45,860 nt of DNA from DASYML01 sp036009045 (GTDB lineage Bacteria; Acidobacteriota; Blastocatellia; Pyrinomonadales; Pyrinomonadaceae), in assembly GCA_036009045.1 (NCBI GenBank), contig DASYML010000121.1:1-45860 (forward strand). The letters are read 5' to 3'. The position numbers and the translations under genes were made by a program. Under the pieces are notes generated by a model that saw nothing but the letters and a program-made list of their open reading frames with translations, did no database searches and had not been told where the DNA came from. Of this stretch, positions 34,742 to 42,630 are shown one piece after another (position 1 is the stretch's first letter; each line of letters starts with the position of its first letter).

Positions 34742-36289
34742 TCAGAGTTTGCGCCACTCGCGCCCGTCGCGCTCGATGAGATCGAAGGCGGCCTCCGGTC
34801 CCCATGTGCCCGCCGCGTAGTTGGGAAAGTCCGTGGCGGGTTTCTTCCATGCTTCGAGAACGGGCGTGACGATTTCCCAGCCGCGCTCCGTCATATCACG
34901 TCGCGCGTAGAGCGTCGAATCGCCGAGCATACAATCGAGCAGCAAGCGCTCGTAGGCTTCCGGCGGCTGCACGCCGAAAGACGAGCCGTAGCGAAAGTCC
35001 ATGTTGACCCAGCGAATGCGCGTCAATTGTCCGGGCAGTTTCGCGCCGAACCTCAGAGTAATACCTTCGTTCGGTTGAACCCGGATGACCAGCACGTTCG
35101 GCTCAAGCGGCGCGTCCGTGGCGGTGAAGAGACGATGCGGCACATCCTTGAATTGAATCGCAATCTCCGTCACACGCTTCGGCAGACGCTTGCCGGAGCG
35201 TATGTAGAAGGGCACACCGGCCCAGCGCCAGTTATCGAAATAGAGTTTGAGCGCGGCGAAAGTTTCCGTCGAAGATTCTGGATTGACGCCCGTCTCCTGG
35301 CGATAGCCCGGAACCCCTTCGCCCAGGACATAACCCGGCCCATACTGCCCGCGCGCCGCAAATTCATCCAGACGTTCCGGCGGAATCGGGCGCACCGCCT
35401 GCATCGCTTTAATCTTCTCATCGCGGACGGCGTTGGCGCTCAGAGACGCGGGCGGTTCCATCGCTATCAGAGAGGTGATTTGAAAGACGTGGTTCTGAAT
35501 CATGTCGCGCACGACCCCGGCGCTCTCGTAATAGCCGCCGCGCCCTTCGACGCCGATGGCCTCCGCGTTGGTAATCTGCACATGGTCTATATACTGGTGA
35601 TTCCAGAGCGGCTCGAAGATGCTGTTGGCGAAGCGAAAGACGAGTAGATTCTGGACCGTCTCTTTGCCCAGATAATGGTCTATGCGATAGACCTGCTCTT
35701 CTTTAAAGACGCGGGCCAATTCCTCATTGAGCGAGCGCGCGCTTTCGAGGTCGTGCCCGAAAGGTTTTTCGACTATCACGCGCGTCCAGCCGGAGCCTTC
35801 GGGTTGGGCCAACCCGGCCTTGCTCAACTGCTCTGCAATTGGACCAAAAAAATCCGGCGCGGTCGAAAGATAAAAGATGCGATTCCCGGCGGTCCTGCGC
35901 TCGCGGTCCACGCGTTCCAGCGTCTGCTTCAAACGCTCGTAAGTCTCCTCTTCGCCAAACTCGCCCGGCAGGTAAAAAAGCCCTTCCGCGAAACTCTGCC
36001 AGACATTCTCATCCACGGATTTATCCGCGCCATACTCGGCCACGGCCTCGCGCATCCTGGTCCTGAACTCTTCATCATTCATCACCTGTCGCGCCGTCCC
36101 GATGATGGCGAACTCCGCCGGAAGCAGCCGGTCCTGCGCCAGATTGTAAAGAGCAGGGACCAGTTTGCGCTTCGTCAAATCACCCGCCGCGCCGAAGATG
36201 ACCACCGCGCATGGCCCCGCCATACGCTCAAGCCGCATCCCCGCGCGGAGTGGATTATCGTTGACAGTGGCTTCCATTAATTCACTCAT
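34742..36289 (-). CDS. zwf: Glucose-6-phosphate 1-dehydrogenase
   Basis: A 515-residue enzyme, first step of the oxidative pentose-phosphate path (glucose-6-phosphate plus NADP to 6-phosphogluconolactone). The nucleotide-binding loop is VIFGAAGDLTKRKLVPALYNLA (residues about 31-52). The active-site motif RIDHYLGKE carries His205 and the substrate Lys. EKPFGHDLESA and FYIRSGKRLPKRVTEI are also conserved. Length is normal. It sits between gnd and opcA on the minus strand; the gap to opcA is a single hairpin. Confidence 0.96.
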   Translation of the reverse strand: MSELMEATVNDNPLRAGMRLERMAGPCAVVIFGAAGDLTKRKLVPALYNLAQDRLLPAEFAIIGTARQVMNDEEFRTRMREAVAEYGADKSVDENVWQSFAEGLFYLPGEFGEEETYERLKQTLERVDRERRTAGNRIFYLSTAPDFFGPIAEQLSKAGLAQPEGSGWTRVIVEKPFGHDLESARSLNEELARVFKEEQVYRIDHYLGKETVQNLLVFRFANSIFEPLWNHQYIDHVQITNAEAIGVEGRGGYYESAGVVRDMIQNHVFQITSLIAMEPPASLSANAVRDEKIKAMQAVRPIPPERLDEFAARGQYGPGYVLGEGVPGYRQETGVNPESSTETFAALKLYFDNWRWAGVPFYIRSGKRLPKRVTEIAIQFKDVPHRLFTATDAPLEPNVLVIRVQPNEGITLRFGAKLPGQLTRIRWVNMDFRYGSSFGVQPPEAYERLLLDCMLGDSTLYARRDMTERGWEIVTPVLEAWKKPATDFPNYAAGTWGPEAAFDLIERDGREWRKL

Positions 36290-36427
36290 CCGTCGAAGTT
36301 TTCGTTCATCATACAGCGATTTTCATTTCGGCGCGTCCTTTAATGAGAGAGAAAGAATCTCACGCCAAGGCGCAAAGGCGCGAAGCCACGCAAAGAAGAA
36401 AATCATACTCAACTGCGACACGCTATC
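36290..36427. other. gnd-zwf gap with half of repeat family F
   Basis: It contains CACGCCAAGGCGCAAAGGCGCGAAGC (about 36358-36384), matching one arm of the hairpin at 2690-2749 without a partner arm. No gene seen. Confidence 0.5.
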
Positions 36428-37861
36428 TTAGCGCTTGTCCGCCTGCTCTTCCCACTTCGTGTGAATCGCTCCGAGTTCGGGTTTGTCTATGCGTTCGTAG
36501 GTGTGAGCGCCGAAGTAGTCGCGCTGGGCCTGTGTCAAATTCTGCGGGAGATTGGCCGTGCGATAAGAGTCGAAGTAGGCGAGGCTCTGGGCCATCGCGG
36601 GCGTAGCGACGCCGTGCTGTTGCGCGACGCTCAGGCAGGTGCGCCAGTTCTTCTGCGCGCTCTCCATCCAGGCGCGAAAGTCTTCGTCGAGCAGTAGATT
36701 CTTGAGGCCCCTGTCGCGTTTGTACGCGGCCTTGATGCTGTCCAGAAATTTCGCGCGGATGATACAGCCGCCCTTCCAGATGCGCGCCATCTCCGAGAGG
36801 TCCACGTCCCATTTCCACTCTTCCGCACCCGCGCGAATGAGGTTGAAGCCCTGCGCGTAAGAGCAAATCTTGGAGGCGTAGAGCGCGTCCGCCACGGCCT
36901 GAACCAGATACTGGCCGTCGCCCGTCCAGGCGTTGACCTGTGGACCATTAATTATGTTACTCGCGGCCACGCGCTCTTCTTTCAAAGCGGAAGTGAAGCG
37001 CGCTTCGATGGCGGCGGCTATCGTCGGGATGGGCACGGAGAGGTCCAAGGCAACCTGCGCGGTCCATTTGCCGGTTCCCTTTTGCCCTGCCTTGTCGAGA
37101 ATTAAATCAACTAAAGGTCGTCCGGTCTCCTTATCTTTGACGCGGAGGATTTCCGACGTAATCTTGATGAGATAAGAATCGAGCGGTCCTTCGTTCCAGC
37201 GCGCGAAGGTGTCTGCCAGTTGCTCTGCACTCATGCCCAGGACGCGGCGCAGGATGTCGTAGGCTTCGGCGATTAATTGCATATCGCCATACTCGATGCC
37301 GTTGTGGACCATCTTGACGAAGTGGCCCGCGCCGTCTGGTCCAATATAAGTGGTACACGCGCCGTCTTCGGTTTTGGCGGCGATGGCTTCCCAGATGGGA
37401 CGTATCTCCTCGTAAGCGTCGCGCGCACCGCCGGGCATCAGCGATGGACCATGCAAGGCTCCCTCTTCACCGCCGGAGACGCCGGAGCCTATGAAGTGAA
37501 AGCCCAACGCCTTAAGCGCGGCCTCGCGTCGGCGCGTATCTTCAAACCAGGAATTGCCGCCGTCAATGAGAATGTCGCCGGATTCCAAGAAGGGCGTGAA
37601 CTGGTCTATGGTCCAATCAACGGGCGGCCCGGCCTTGACCATAATCATGACTTTGCGCGGGCGCTTGATGGCGCGTATGAACTCTTCGGGCGTCCGCGCG
37701 GCGGTAATCTGCTTACCACTGCCGACACTCGCCATTGCCTTCGCCACGAAGGAAGGGTCGCGGTCCCAGACCACGACGGGAAAGCCATTGCTCTCCATAT
37801 TGAGGGCCAGGTTTGAACCCATCACGCCCACGCCAGCCATGCCTATCAACGCATCCGCCAT
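36428..37861 (-). CDS. gnd: 6-phosphogluconate dehydrogenase, decarboxylating
   Basis: A 477-residue enzyme that oxidises and decarboxylates 6-phosphogluconate to ribulose 5-phosphate. Its Rossmann loop GVGVMGSNLALNMESNG has Asn/Arg-type NADP contacts downstream. DGGNSWFEDTRRRE, GSGVSGGEEGALHGPSLMPGG and the catalytic GHFVKMVHNGIEYGDMQLIAEAYD are intact, as is the C-terminal AQRDYFGAHTYER. Length matches the long (homodimeric) class. It is the promoter-proximal gene of the pentose-phosphate cluster. Confidence 0.96.
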   Translation of the reverse strand: MADALIGMAGVGVMGSNLALNMESNGFPVVVWDRDPSFVAKAMASVGSGKQITAARTPEEFIRAIKRPRKVMIMVKAGPPVDWTIDQFTPFLESGDILIDGGNSWFEDTRRREAALKALGFHFIGSGVSGGEEGALHGPSLMPGGARDAYEEIRPIWEAIAAKTEDGACTTYIGPDGAGHFVKMVHNGIEYGDMQLIAEAYDILRRVLGMSAEQLADTFARWNEGPLDSYLIKITSEILRVKDKETGRPLVDLILDKAGQKGTGKWTAQVALDLSVPIPTIAAAIEARFTSALKEERVAASNIINGPQVNAWTGDGQYLVQAVADALYASKICSYAQGFNLIRAGAEEWKWDVDLSEMARIWKGGCIIRAKFLDSIKAAYKRDRGLKNLLLDEDFRAWMESAQKNWRTCLSVAQQHGVATPAMAQSLAYFDSYRTANLPQNLTQAQRDYFGAHTYERIDKPELGAIHTKWEEQADKR

Positions 37862-37937
37862 GCTCTCACTCCTCGCTCAAGCCGCCAAAATTATTCGAGT
37901 CTGATTTCGCCGCCAAGCATAACACGACTGGGGAAGA

Positions 37938-38071
37938 AGAGAGAGGCTGGGGACTAGAGGCTAGAGACTGGGAAGAGAGGTTAGAAGAGAGGCGAGAGGT
38001 GAGAGGTGAGAGGCTTGTGAAGAACATCTGTCTTTCACTAGCCTCTAAGCTCTAGCCTCTAGCCTCTCGCT
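37938..38071. repeat. Intergenic hairpin, family D, second copy
   Basis: Left arm words GGGGACTAGAGGCTAGAGACTGGG and GAGGTGAGAGGTGAGAGGC; right arm CTAGCCTCTAAGCTCTAGCCTCTAGCC. The loop TGTGAAGAACATCTGTCTTTCA is close to the loop at 17430. It sits between the stop of the TM2-like gene and the gnd start. Confidence 0.85.
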
Positions 38072-38072
38072 C

Positions 38073-38282
38073 TTACGTTCTGACGGGGTGATCTTTGGCG
38101 TAGCTGTAGGCGCACCAGGCGCAAATGATGTGGACTACCCAGCCGAGCGTGCCCGCAGAGCCGAGCCAGGAAAATCCTGTCACGACCAGCCAGATAATGC
38201 CGACTAAAACTCGACCGTTATAAATTTGTCCGACGCCCGGAAGAAGTAGGCTGAGAATGCCTGCCAACAATGGATCGCGCAT
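38073..38282 (-). CDS. Small TM2-like membrane protein
   Basis: A 69-residue protein with two or three membrane helices. The N-terminus LLAGILSLLLPGVGQIYNGRVLVGIIWLVV is the TM2-type pattern (small residues, PGxGQxYxG). A second hydrophobic segment with WLGSAGTLGWVVHIICAWCAYSYA and a basic tail follow. GGAGGT lies 12 bp upstream of the ATG, a little far. Located 127 bp downstream of dnaX on the same strand. Function is unknown. Confidence 0.8.
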   Translation of the reverse strand: MRDPLLAGILSLLLPGVGQIYNGRVLVGIIWLVVTGFSWLGSAGTLGWVVHIICAWCAYSYAKDHPVRT

Positions 38283-38409
38283 CTTTAGTTGAGTACCTCC
38301 ATGAGAGGCTATACGTCGCGGGCCGTCGCAGGGTTCTGGGGAAAGTTTCGCGCCGCATCAAACGTGTCAAAGGGGCCGCGCGCCTTTCTCCGCTCAGGCT
38401 CAAAGGCTC

Positions 38410-40398
38410 TCAACCCTCTGTGTCAATCCTCTTGACATCCACGATCTCGCCGCGAAAGGTCTTGAGCATTTGCTGCACAGCCGGGTGCTGTTCGGCCATC
38501 TCGCGCAAGCGTTGTTTTTCGAGTCGCGCTTCCTCTGCCTGCGAGGGCGGAGCATCGTTCGCAGCGGTTCCCTGTTCCTTGATAGAGATACGCACGCCCA
38601 TGTCGCGCCCCGCAAGCTCGCGGCAGACATCGCGCAGGATTTTGACGCTCTCAGGTTTTGCCAGCGTGTCGCGCAGGTGCTTCATGTCAGGCGCAAACTC
38701 TATGCAGAGTTCTTCGTCCTCGACGGCGACCCTGCGCGCCCCGTCCAGCGACGTGACCAGAAACATGCGCCGCCGCTCTTCGAGCGCAGCCTTGACCCGC
38801 TCGACAAACGAACCTTGCGCGGGACTCGCGGCGACGACGGGCGCAGCCGGGCCAACGCTGTCTTCCTGGTCCAGATGAAATTCTTCGGAATCATGCTCCA
38901 CGTCTGCCTGAGATTGCAACGCGACAGTCGCTTGAGCCTGAGACTCCTGCGGCGCGTTGGGTGCAGACACGAGCGTGAGACCCGGCGCGTTGGTCGAGGC
39001 GGCGCGCGTCGTGCCCCCGACCCCGGCAAAGGGCGGTTCATCCTGCGGCGATTGTGATGACGTGGCAGCGGCGGGAATCTCTTTACTGCTCGCCGCGTTT
39101 GGGCCAACCACGCGCGATTGAGAAGCGCCCTGGAAGGATGAAGACTTGCCGCCCATGTTAGTTTTCTGGCCTCCGGTGGGCGCAGGCGGCGCACCTCCGG
39201 CGGCTGGTGTGACGGGCGCAGCGCCCTTTCGCAGCGACTCTTCGAGCGCGGAGATTCTTTCGATTAATTGGTCCAGACCATGCAGCCTCCGCATCTCCAT
39301 CAGTTTGACGAGACCGACTTCGAGTTGGTAACGCGGGTGCGCGGCGGTGCGCAGGTTGTTCTCCGTCTCCGTCAAAGAATGAAAGAAGCGCACGAGGTCC
39401 GATTCGTTGAAGGCGTTGGCCTGGCGGACCAATTCCCGGTGCTCCGTCGCGGATGATTCGAGCAGTTCCGACGCATCGCCGGAGACCTTCGCCACCAGCA
39501 GGTCGCGCAGGTGTGCGAGCAGGTCTCGACAAAAGTTGCGCAGGTCGTGGCCGCGCATCACGAGGTCATCAACGACCGCCAGGGCTTCCGCAGGATTATT
39601 ATCGGAGATGCCCTGCACGATGCGCGCGAGCATCTGCGCGCCCGCGATGCCGAGAGCGGCCTCGACATCCGCTGCGACGATTTTTGGTCCAGAAAAGCTG
39701 ATGACCTGATCAAAGGCTGACTGCGCGTCACGCATAGAGCCTTCGCCCGCGCGCGCGATCTCCTTCAAAGCATCATCCGCAATTTTGACTTTCTCCGCGT
39801 CCGCGATGAGGCGCAGGCGTTCGGCGATTCGGGCCGTCGCAATCGTGCGAAACTCGAACTGCTGGCAGCGCGAGAGGATCGTGTCGGGCAGTTTATGACT
39901 CTCGGTCGTCGCCATGATAAAGACGACGCGCGGCGGCGGCTCTTCCAGGGTCTTCAAGAGAGCATTGAAGGCCGCGCCCGACAACATATGCACTTCGTCT
40001 ATGATGAAAACTTTGTAGCGGTCGCGCGCGGGAGAGATGGCGACGTTGCCGATAATCGCGTCGCGCACGTTGTCCACGCCGGTGTTCGACGCGGCGTCAA
40101 TCTCCTGCACGTCCATCGAGCGTCCTTCGGCTATCTCTTTACAAGAAGGGCACTCGGTCGGGTCGCCGTTGATACATGGCGTCGGGGTCGGGTGTGTGGC
40201 CTTATGACAGTTGAGGGCTTTTGCGAGGAGCCGCGCGGTCGTCGTCTTGCCGACTCCGCGTGCGCCGGAGAAGAGGTAGGCATGATGCAAACGCTCGTGC
40301 TCTATGGCATTGCGCAGGGTGCGCGTGATCGGCTCCTGGCCCGTCACCTCGTCGAAGGTCTGCGGACGCCATTTGCGGGCGATGACTTGATAAGACAT
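38410..40398 (-). CDS. dnaX: DNA polymerase III subunits gamma/tau
   Basis: A 662-residue clamp-loader ATPase. Walker A GARGVGKT (residues 45-52), the zinc-binding Cys cluster (CINGDPTECPSCKEI with an upstream Cys in ALNC), DEVHMLSGAAFNALLKTLEEPPP (Walker B) and the sensor ATTESHKLPDTILSRCQQFEFR are all intact. Residues about 370-520 are a variable Pro/Ala/Ser-rich linker, and the C-terminal tau domain follows (LCIEFAPDMKHLRDTLAKPE). No slippery A-run frameshift site for gamma was identified by eye. The ATG is immediately downstream of a family B hairpin. SRP RNA and tRNA-Ser lie upstream on the same strand. Confidence 0.95.
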   Translation of the reverse strand: MSYQVIARKWRPQTFDEVTGQEPITRTLRNAIEHERLHHAYLFSGARGVGKTTTARLLAKALNCHKATHPTPTPCINGDPTECPSCKEIAEGRSMDVQEIDAASNTGVDNVRDAIIGNVAISPARDRYKVFIIDEVHMLSGAAFNALLKTLEEPPPRVVFIMATTESHKLPDTILSRCQQFEFRTIATARIAERLRLIADAEKVKIADDALKEIARAGEGSMRDAQSAFDQVISFSGPKIVAADVEAALGIAGAQMLARIVQGISDNNPAEALAVVDDLVMRGHDLRNFCRDLLAHLRDLLVAKVSGDASELLESSATEHRELVRQANAFNESDLVRFFHSLTETENNLRTAAHPRYQLEVGLVKLMEMRRLHGLDQLIERISALEESLRKGAAPVTPAAGGAPPAPTGGQKTNMGGKSSSFQGASQSRVVGPNAASSKEIPAAATSSQSPQDEPPFAGVGGTTRAASTNAPGLTLVSAPNAPQESQAQATVALQSQADVEHDSEEFHLDQEDSVGPAAPVVAASPAQGSFVERVKAALEERRRMFLVTSLDGARRVAVEDEELCIEFAPDMKHLRDTLAKPESVKILRDVCRELAGRDMGVRISIKEQGTAANDAPPSQAEEARLEKQRLREMAEQHPAVQQMLKTFRGEIVDVKRIDTEG

Positions 40399-40401
40399 AA
40401 G

Positions 40402-40488
40402 AAAACAGTGACAGGTGACAAGTGACGAGTGACAAGATAAAAACCGGTTCTAACTTGTCACTTGTCACTCGTCACTTGTCACTGTTTT
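40402..40488. repeat. Intergenic hairpin, family B, between SRP RNA and dnaX
   Basis: Arms AAAACAGTGAC-AGGTGACAAGTGACGAG and the complement ending GTCACTGTTTT. The junction on the coding strand, CACTGTTTTCTTATG, is nearly the same as at lepA. It could end the SRP RNA transcript or form the dnaX leader. Confidence 0.85.
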
Positions 40489-40498
40489 AGAAGTGGCC

Positions 40499-40601
40499 AG
40501 ACTTCGGACCGACCCGCAACACACGCCCCCGCAGCTACCGTTGCTCCGTTCCCGGCCTGGCGGGGTTCGCTGGGGACAGCGTTGTGCGGAGCCCGAAGTC
40601 T
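40499..40601 (-). ncRNA. ffs: Signal recognition particle RNA, small bacterial type
   Basis: On the minus strand the ends AGACTTCGGGCTCCGCACAACGC and GTGTTGCGGGTCGGTCCGAAGTCT pair into the long helix of 4.5S RNA. The apical part has GCCAGGCCGGGAACGGAGCAAC, the conserved helix 8 symmetric loop and tetraloop region (family consensus GUCAGGUCCGGAAGGAAGCAGC). Length about 103 nt fits the Alu-less form. Location directly upstream of dnaX and beside tRNA-Ser agrees with other bacteria. It scaffolds Ffh in membrane targeting. Confidence 0.9.
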
Positions 40602-40671
40602 GATAAATTGTCAATCAAACGAAACTCTCAAAAGCTCTCAATCGTTGAGCCTTCAGCATAACACACGGAAG

Positions 40672-40774
40672 AAGTAAAAAGGTAAAGGGCCTAAAGACAA
40701 AGTGCGGCTCAAGCTGATGTTGAAGAAAGGCTGTATTCTTACTCTTGCCTTTGACCTTTGTACCTTGGCCTTGA
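40672..40774. repeat. Intergenic hairpin with AAGG/CCTT words (family J)
   Basis: Arms AAAAGGTAAAGGGCCTAAAGAC and GCCTTTGACCTTTGTACCTTGG pair imperfectly. The loop GTGCGGCTCAAGCTGATG resembles the family C loop GTGTGGCTCTTCAAGCTGAAT. Lies between tRNA-Ser and SRP RNA. Confidence 0.65.
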
Positions 40775-40775
40775 T

Positions 40776-40867
<92 letters not shown>

Positions 40868-40950
40868 CGATTGCGGATTGCGGAATTGGGATGGCGGATT
40901 TAAACACAATGCCTTCTTCATTCCGCAATCCCAATTCCGCATTCCAAAAT
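40868..40950. repeat. Intergenic hairpin, family A, between the two tRNA sequences
   Basis: Arms GATTGCGGATTGCGGAATTGGGATGGCGG and the complement CCGCAATCCCAATTCCGC-ATTCC, separated by TTTAAACACAATGCCTTC. It begins at the 5' end of tRNA-Ser(GGA). Confidence 0.8.
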
Positions 40951-40960
40951 TATTGAAGGG

Positions 40961-41033
40961 CGGAGAGGTGGCATTTGAACCCACAGTGGAGTTAACCACC
41001 CACTCCGGTTTTCGAGACCGCTCTGCCCTATCC
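40961..41033 (-). pseudogene. Decayed tRNA-Ser (anticodon CGA), D arm deleted
   Basis: The minus strand shows serine-tRNA parts: acceptor GGATAGG/CCTCTCC (one mismatch), anticodon loop CTCGAAA (CGA), variable stem AGTGG/CCACT, and T arm GTGGG-TTCAAAT-GCCAC (one mismatch). About 15 nt that should hold the D loop and half of its stem are missing between GCAGAGCGG and TCTCG, leaving 73 nt instead of about 88. No CCA is encoded. It is probably non-functional. Confidence 0.8.
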
Positions 41034-41307
41034 GCTTAAAAAGGACCTGGTAAGAATTGCTGAGATTTCAAACAACCGGCGGTCGTCAAAGCATAGCCCA
41101 TCTTAGTAATTCTTGTCACGTCTACAATATCCGCCGCAATCAGACGGGCAAGCACACATATCCGAGCGGATGCCGCCGCCTTATCTTTGAACCTCTTCAA
41201 CTGACGCGGTACAATACTACCCGTGAATCAGTTTGAGGAAAAACTTCTCTACCCGCAACCCGGCGGTCGAGAATGAGAGATAATCACAAGCGTCGTCCTC
41301 AATTAAG
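41034..41307. other. Junction between tRNA region and restriction island
   Basis: No gene is seen. GTAAGAATT...AATTCTTGTC forms a loose inverted repeat (41049-41120). The likely island promoter is at 41187-41215. Confidence 0.4.
41187..41215 (+). promoter_or_regulatory. Sigma-70-like promoter of the mcrC-mcrB operon
   Basis: TTGAAC, a 17-bp spacer, then TACAAT: four or five matches in each hexamer with ideal spacing. It lies about 93 bp before the mcrC start codon. Confidence 0.6.
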
Positions 41308-42630
41308 ATGACAGCACCTCTCACACTTTTTGAATACGAATTTAGAAGATTTGAATGGACCGACAGGGACTGTGCGAGGCTTGAGCAAATGCGCAACGCT
41401 CTCGGCACTGAAATCCTGCGCGCGACTGTGCGTAACGGCAAGAAAGTCATTCAGGCCGCCCAGCACGTTGGCGTCATCCGGTTAGGCAGTCGCACTATTC
41501 AGGTGCTGCCGAAGATTTATCGGTCCGGGGAGACGACGGAAGAGGCTACGCGCGCTCTTGAAGCGACACACAATCTGCTCTACTTGCTTGCCTACGCCGG
41601 TCAACTACCCATCCGTGAACATACCCTTGCCCCGCTGCTCAAACGCGGCCACGATTGGTTTGAAGTTCTGACGCGGCTCTTCGCCTCACACCTGCTGGAA
41701 GAGTGGCAGCGCGGGGCTTACCGCAACTACCAGATTGTGGAAGACGATCTGCCAGTCCTGAAAGGCAAGTGGCGCATCGCAGATCAACTGCGCCGTCCTC
41801 TGCGCCAGCATATCTTCGCGGTCGCTTACGACGAGTTCACTGCGGACAACTCGCTCAACCGTATCTTTCGTTTCGTGACAGAACGGCTCTGGCATCTGAC
41901 CCATGACAACAGCAATCGCCAGATGCTGGGCGAACTGAGGCAATGGATGGAAGAGGTCAGGCTTTTGCCTCATGTGACGGTGGCGGAAGCAGGCACTTCA
42001 ATCCTCACGCGGCTCAACCAGCGTTATGCCCCGTTGCTCAATCTCGCGCGCCTGTTCCTCGAAGGAGGCTCGCTGCAATTAGCGGCAGAAGACTTTACGA
42101 CTTTTTCATTCGTCTTCGATATGAATCAACTCTTTGAAGCTTTCATCATCAATTTTATTCGCCGCCATCGAGCGGAGATTTTTCAAGCAGCGCCCGCGCT
42201 GCAAGATTGCGATCTGCTGCCGCAATCACACGGCACCTCGTTTTATTTAGCGCAGAGAGAAACGAGCCAGCCCGTTTTTCTACTAAAGCCCGACCTGGCC
42301 TTCCGCAGCCAGGCAAAGCAATTTCCGTTATTGATAGATACGAAATACAAGCGGCTGGATAAGACAGACATCAAGCTTGGCATCTCTCAGGCTGATTTCT
42401 ACCAGATGTACGCTTACGCGCGTCGCTACGATTGCCCGCGCGTGCTGCTTCTCTACCCTCAAACGACTGAAATGGCGCGCTCGCTGCGTGCGAGATTTCC
42501 GCTTCAAACAACCGACAAAGTAATTGAGGCGGCAACCGTCAACCTGCGGGTGACGCTTTCCAGACCTCAAGAACGACAAAAATTGATTGACGAATTGAAA
42601 TCCATCCTGGGAGGATCAAGTGATGATTAA
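41308..42630 (+). CDS. mcrC: McrC-family restriction nuclease subunit
   Basis: A 440-residue protein of the McrC family, the nuclease partner of the McrB GTPase. The N-terminal beta domain (about 1-80) has GVIRLGSRTIQVLPKIY, the McrC hallmark. The middle has HNLLYLLAYAGQLP and YDEFTADNSLNRIFRFV. The nuclease core is PD-(D/E)xK: LKPDLAF (about 325-331) and LLIDTKYK (about 342-349), then a helix with ISQADFYQMYAYARRY. All three acidic/basic catalytic residues are present. No Shine-Dalgarno is visible before the ATG. Gene order is C before B, the reverse of the Escherichia coli operon, with an 11-bp overlap into mcrB. GC and word use differ from the rest of the window. Confidence 0.9.
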   Translation: MTAPLTLFEYEFRRFEWTDRDCARLEQMRNALGTEILRATVRNGKKVIQAAQHVGVIRLGSRTIQVLPKIYRSGETTEEATRALEATHNLLYLLAYAGQLPIREHTLAPLLKRGHDWFEVLTRLFASHLLEEWQRGAYRNYQIVEDDLPVLKGKWRIADQLRRPLRQHIFAVAYDEFTADNSLNRIFRFVTERLWHLTHDNSNRQMLGELRQWMEEVRLLPHVTVAEAGTSILTRLNQRYAPLLNLARLFLEGGSLQLAAEDFTTFSFVFDMNQLFEAFIINFIRRHRAEIFQAAPALQDCDLLPQSHGTSFYLAQRETSQPVFLLKPDLAFRSQAKQFPLLIDTKYKRLDKTDIKLGISQADFYQMYAYARRYDCPRVLLLYPQTTEMARSLRARFPLQTTDKVIEAATVNLRVTLSRPQERQKLIDELKSILGGSSDD

